The notes under the pieces are model-generated. The model had not been told where the DNA came from, made no database searches, and saw only the letters and a list, made by a program, of their open reading frames with translations. A DNA stretch of 64,000 nt from NCBI RefSeq assembly GCF_000002425.4, contig NC_037254.1, positions 23,903,244 through 23,967,243 on the forward strand, in the 5' to 3' direction. Positions 60,250-64,000 of this stretch are shown here, in pieces. Numbering within the stretch: position 1 is the stretch's first letter; every line of letters starts with the position of its first letter. This DNA is from Physcomitrium patens. Lineage: Eukaryota > Streptophyta > Bryopsida > Funariales > Funariaceae. The position numbers and the translations under genes were made by a program.

Positions 60250-61066
60250 ATTGCTACACTCTTTGGAAATGAGGCCCTTTGCATAATCTTGTCTTCCAAA
60301 TTCATCTTGCATACTATTTGTATTCTCCTTCTCCATCTTTTTGCCTTTGTAGCAATTTCAAGCAAAATGGATTACTTTGCTACAAATGAAGCAAGATTTG
60401 ACATTACCTTATTGATTTGGATAGTTGCCCTTGCCTTGACGTGAGTAGAGTGCTAAATCTTTACTTTAAGGCTCTTTTTCTTTCTTCTTGGTTACTTCAT
60501 GGACAAGTCTTGCTGTTTTGTAGTCCATTGTAAGTTCTTTTAGCTTAATAGACTCTAATGTCACAATAAGATAGTTGTAGGATTGGAAAAGGCTTATCAG
60601 CAAGGTCATGATAATATCACTTTCTTCTAAAGACTTGTCAACAATTGCTAGTTAGTTTGCAAGAGCCTTTACCTTATTGACATAAGCCATGACGTATTCA
60701 CCTTCTTCTATCTTGCAAGTGAAGAACTTCTTCTTTATATAGATGATGTTGGATAAGTTTTTGTTCTTATAGATGTTGCAAAGAGTCTTCTATTCTTTCG
60801 CTTGTCCTTTGCAAGAAATAATGTGGGAGAAGTTGGTTTCATCTACATTGGTTGCAATCAATCTAAAAGCCTTCTTTTCAAGATGTTTGAACTCCTTCTT
60901 TTCCTTCATATCAGCATCTTTGCTTGGAGCCTCTTCGCTTTCATTTACAATATCCAAAAGATCCAAAGATGCCAACAAAAGCTCCATTTTTTCCTTCCAA
61001 TGGTAGAAATTTTTACCTCTAAACTTCTCAATAACTTTCAATCCTTCACCCTCACTTGAAGCCATG
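60250..61066 (-). pseudogene. copia D2 gag
   Basis: It starts at a methionine near 61065 (MASSEGEGLKVIEKF), followed by GKNFYHWKEKMELLL, SLDLLDIVNESEEAP and FSHIISCKG, a UBN2-type copia gag. The zinc-knuckle area (CFIC..H..NC) lies near 60330-60390. The leader 61067-61620 separates it from the 5' LTR. Confidence 0.85.
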
Positions 61067-61620
61067 TCTAACAAAGAGTTGTATCAAAAAAGATTGTAAG
61101 AAGAAGTCCTAATGCTCTCAAAATCAGCAAGAAGGTTTTGCTGCCTTAGAATCATAGAATTCTTCTTTGTGAACAAACTAGTGTTTTTACTCTCAAAAAC
61201 ACTCTCAACTTCACTTTTAAGACTTCTTTCAAGTCTCATGCCTATCTAAGTATCTCAAATCTGATTTGCCACTCTAATATCACTTTTATGCTCACAAATC
61301 ACCTCTATACACCATAAGATGCCTTATAAGTACAATTGGGAACTTTAGGACATGAAATTATAAATTTAGATCACCAAGGATCTATCTCAACAATAGCATA
61401 ATGCAAACTTTGTCTTTAGGTGAAAAAACAAAACACCAATACCAAAATGCTCTTAACCACAAGTAAGAACAAACGAAGATCTAGATCTAGATCTCAATCT
61501 GAAAGTTAGGTACTTCTAAAGCCTAACATCAGCAACAACAACTTAATCTACTCCACACTTACAAAACTACTTCAAAGAACTTCAAAAAATATTCAAGCAA
61601 ATGTGAGTGGATCCATAACC

Positions 61621-61946
61621 TATTGAAGAAAAGAAGTCTAAAAGCTACAAACACTTAGCATTAGCAAAGATTGTACTCTAAGAGAAGTGTGGAGAAAGAT
61701 GTCTCTTACTTCTAACATCCTTTACTTAAAGGTGGAGATAACATCCCAAGTACATGGACTTCATCCAGAGTCACCTTCATCCTTTCAACTAAATCTAGAT
61801 TCATCTTAACCTAGCCGCTACTTTAAAATCCTAGCTGCCTCCATAGTAACTTTTTTTAATTCTTTGCTATCTTTTGACTATTAGCAATTTACTATGATGA
61901 ATCTTTATATGGTGGTAACTAAATAAGAACTTCTTGATCTTCAATA
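61621..61946 (-). repeat. 5' LTR of copia D2
   Basis: 326 bp, partner of 55892-56217. On the minus strand it is followed directly by GGTTATGGATCCACTC, the likely primer-binding region, also seen next to the D4 and D1 LTRs in slightly changed form. Confidence 0.88.
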
Positions 61947-61988
61947 CTATGTATATGAGAATTTTAAAATCAATCGAATGGTGAAAAA

Positions 61989-62747
61989 ATCATCACCTCT
62001 ATATTCATCATGAGTATTATTTATACTTTCTCTTTCTCCTTTCTTAGTCTTATAGCAATTTCTAGCAAAATAACATGGTTTTCTACAAATAAAATAAGTT
62101 CTTCTATTGCCACGTTGATTAGAATATCTTTTCTCGTCTTGTCTTGAAAAAAGAGCCGAATCCTCACTTTAAGGCTCTTTTTCTTTCCTCTTGGTCACTT
62201 CATCAGCAAGTCTAGCCATCACATAATCTATTATGAGCTCTTTTAGTTTGATGGACTCCAATACGACAATGAGGTAGTTGTAAGTAAGATCATGATAATA
62301 CCACTCTCTTCTAAAGACTTGTCAATAATTGCAAGTTGATTAGCAAAGGCCTTTACCTTATTGACATGAGTCATGAGGTCATTAGCTTTTTTTATCTTAC
62401 AAGTGAAGAATTTCTTCTTTGTGAAGATAATATTGGATAAGTTCTTGCTTTTATATATTTTGCAAAGGATCTTCCATACTACTACTGGTCTTTTGCAAGA
62501 GATGATGTGAGAAAAATTAGGTCCATTCAAACTAATGGCAATCATGTAAAAAGCCTTCTTTTCATATCTTTTAAAGTCCTTCCTTTTCTTAGCATCAGCA
62601 TGCATGCTTCGAGGTTCTTTACTTTCATCTACAATATCTCAAAGGTCCAAAGATGCCAATAAAAGTTTAATTTTTACCTTCCAATGGTAGAAATTATTAC
62701 CTTTAAACTTTTCAATCACTCTCAAATCTCTACCCTCACAAAAAGCC
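61989..62747 (-). pseudogene. copia D1 gag
   Basis: Aligns with D2 gag: start near 62745 (MAFCEG-like, then VIEKFKG), FKRYEKKAFYMIAISLN and FSHIISCKRP (frame 62243-62605), and the zinc-knuckle area near 62060-62110. Directly after LTR F' on the left. Fossil. Confidence 0.8.
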
Positions 62748-62915
62748 ATGTCTAAAAATAGGTCTATCAAAAAATATCAAGAAAAGGAGTCTCTATGTGT
62801 TTAAAATCATCAAAACAATTTTGCACTAGCAAAATCTTAAAATACCTTCTTATGAAAAAATGAGTGTTTCTTCATTCTAACAATCCCAATTCAACTTTCA
62901 AAGCTTCTAATAAGT

Positions 62916-63656
62916 TGTAGAATAGATATTAGTTTGTTTCTGTAAGATATTGATAAAATAGTCTAATATTCCTTAGAATAGTTAGTTCAGGAAGACGGAT
63001 GATTGATTTAGTTATTAAAAGTAATTAATTACAAGATTATAGTTAGAATCTGAAAATTAAAAGTAATTATATACGAGTTGTAGAAGTTTGTTGGAGGACC
63101 AGACTGTGATAGTCATGAGCTGGGATAAGCTTGGTGCTATGTCTTTATCTCTTTGTTTTTCTTTGTTGTTGAAGAGTAATGGATAGTTTTTAAATATTAA
63201 GAAGTGAATATGTGGAATAAAACAAAGATTGGTTTCTGAGTTATTGATTACATAATTGGAGCACTGAGTGATTGAATTATATGAAGAATTATTGAAAGAT
63301 TATGATTGTTGTTTATTGAGAGCTGTGTGTATTTTGGACAAAGAAAGTTGGTGATTACAAAAATTATGTGAATCCAGATTGGTTAGAGTGAAGTCTGTTA
63401 TTCCTCGTGTTGGATAGAAATTATTGTGTTTTGAGCGGTCTTTTGAGAGTGCAGGATTGCACACTGTTGTTATCAATTGATGAAGGAGTATTGTTACTGA
63501 AAGAAAGCATTGTAGTATTTCTTAGTATTTTAGTAGTTTGGAATACGATTGATTGTGTGACCCTAACAAGTAAAATTCATGCACTTAGTCTTTTCCTGTG
63601 TTCAAATTCTCCTATACAGGTTTATAGAAAGGATTTGTAGAATAAGTAAAATGACA
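62916..63656 (+). repeat. solo LTR of gypsy B (B4)
   Basis: 741 bp, TGTAGAATAG to GTAAAATGACA, the plus-orientation counterpart of 33620-34360. It lies in the leader of copia D1. I could not find a convincing target duplication. The three bases ATC follow the end here, at 33619 (reverse) and at 21243, so the true edge may be a few bases further. Confidence 0.82.
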
Positions 63657-64000
63657 ATCATAGAAATATGTAGACTCTAATCAGCCTCACCATCAAGTTT
63701 TCTAACTCATAAAACTTACTTTTTCACTAAAACTTCCACAACACCAAAGACACTATCAAGGTCTTTGTATAAAGTCTTAATCACTCAATCTTAGGAATTA
63801 AGAACCTTCAAATAGATGTTAGGGATCTATAAGGTCCAAATCAAAAACTCTATAAGCTAAAATATAAGATGAGATCATACAAATCCTAACATCAGCAAAT
63901 ACCATAAGATCTATTCTACACAAGGGTAAAAACCAATAAATAATTTCAACTTACTTGAGAATCACAATCAAGTGTATGTAGGTCCATAACCTATTGAAAA
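63657..64000 (-). mobile_element. copia D1 leader and first bases of its 5' LTR
   Basis: CCTAACATCAGCAA, the CACAAGGGTAAAA-like stretch and GGTCCATAACC|TATTGAAAA match the D2 and D4 leaders and LTR junction. The D1 5' LTR begins at 63992 and runs out of the window. Confidence 0.75.

Larger units (their letters stand above)
55892..61946 (-). mobile_element. Ty1/copia element D2, LTR to LTR
   Basis: Two 326-bp LTRs (55892-56217, 61621-61946) flank minus-strand gag and pol. Flanks CTACG (55887-55891) and CTATG (61947-61951) are a 5-bp duplication with one C/T difference, inside LTR F'. It holds solo LTR C2. Without it, D2 is about 4.7 kb, near the usual copia length. The LTRs differ by roughly 12% by eye. 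Old fossil with well over ten breaks. Confidence 0.9.
55112..61988 (+). repeat. LTR F', split by copia D2
   Basis: TGTTGTCTTGTAACATG at 55112 matches solo LTR F from its start through 55891, and F-type sequence resumes at 61947-61988 (ATGTATATGAGAATTTT). The distal part of F is absent, and D1 gag follows. It lies inside copia D1, preceded by ACGT (55108-55111). Confidence 0.8.

Noticed and set aside
62916-63656. B4 LTR as the 5' LTR of a complete B element
   Set aside because: No B internal sequence follows; copia D1 leader lies on both sides, so it is a solo LTR.

Overview
KIND OF DNA. The window reads as intergenic DNA of a land plant with a large, heavily methylated genome. It is very AT-rich and poor in CpG, and almost every recognisable piece is a Ty3/gypsy or Ty1/copia LTR retrotransposon on either strand. 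I found no host gene, rRNA, convincing tRNA, CRISPR array or bacterial-style feature. The copia gag/pol and gypsy family B look like plant lineages, possibly from a non-flowering plant (weak inference). The gypsy family A pol looks unlike the usual plant gypsy clades and recalls fungal elements (inference from remembered motifs). All coding regions are decayed fossils.  LAYOUT. 1-2711 is the 3' part of a family-A gypsy element inserted in the 3' end of a family-B element (2712-3924). 4145-5345 is another B integrase remnant. 6130-7380 holds an LTR-like region with a TATA motif and three ~180-bp repeats, then AT microsatellites. 7822-16193 is an almost complete minus-strand element with two LTRs (family E, A-like proteins), inserted in a third B copy (7741-7821 and 16194-21243). 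The LTR of that B copy holds solo LTR G, which holds solo LTR F. 22240-24112 is a copia 5' end, 24113-25830 a decayed gypsy pol, 25900-26900 a six-unit ~170-bp tandem array, 27170-28125 an A-type gag fragment, and 28247-28373 a foldback. 28817-31424 is two solo LTRs (C1, E4) side by side at one target site. From 31536 to the window end lies one minus-strand copia element (D1) split into pieces: it holds LTR C3, which is interrupted by a full-length-scale B element (33620-54350), which holds solo LTR E3 and a full family-A element (39240-49411), which holds solo LTR X (43631-45485). Further right, D1 also holds LTR F', which holds a second copia (D2, 55892-61946), which holds solo LTR C2; and a solo B LTR (62916-63656).  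HOW IT FITS TOGETHER. LTR families A, C, E, F and G share their starts and U5 ends. Families A, C, E and F leave 4-bp target duplications centred on CG (G does not clearly fit). The copia D2 and LTR X have 5-bp duplications. All mismatches between paired CG-centred duplications are CpG-to-TpG/CpA changes. The family-A LTR carries a stretch closely matching the gag-protease coding region of family B. Family B carries an extra 3' ORF with long coiled coils after integrase. These four points are the observations most worth following up.
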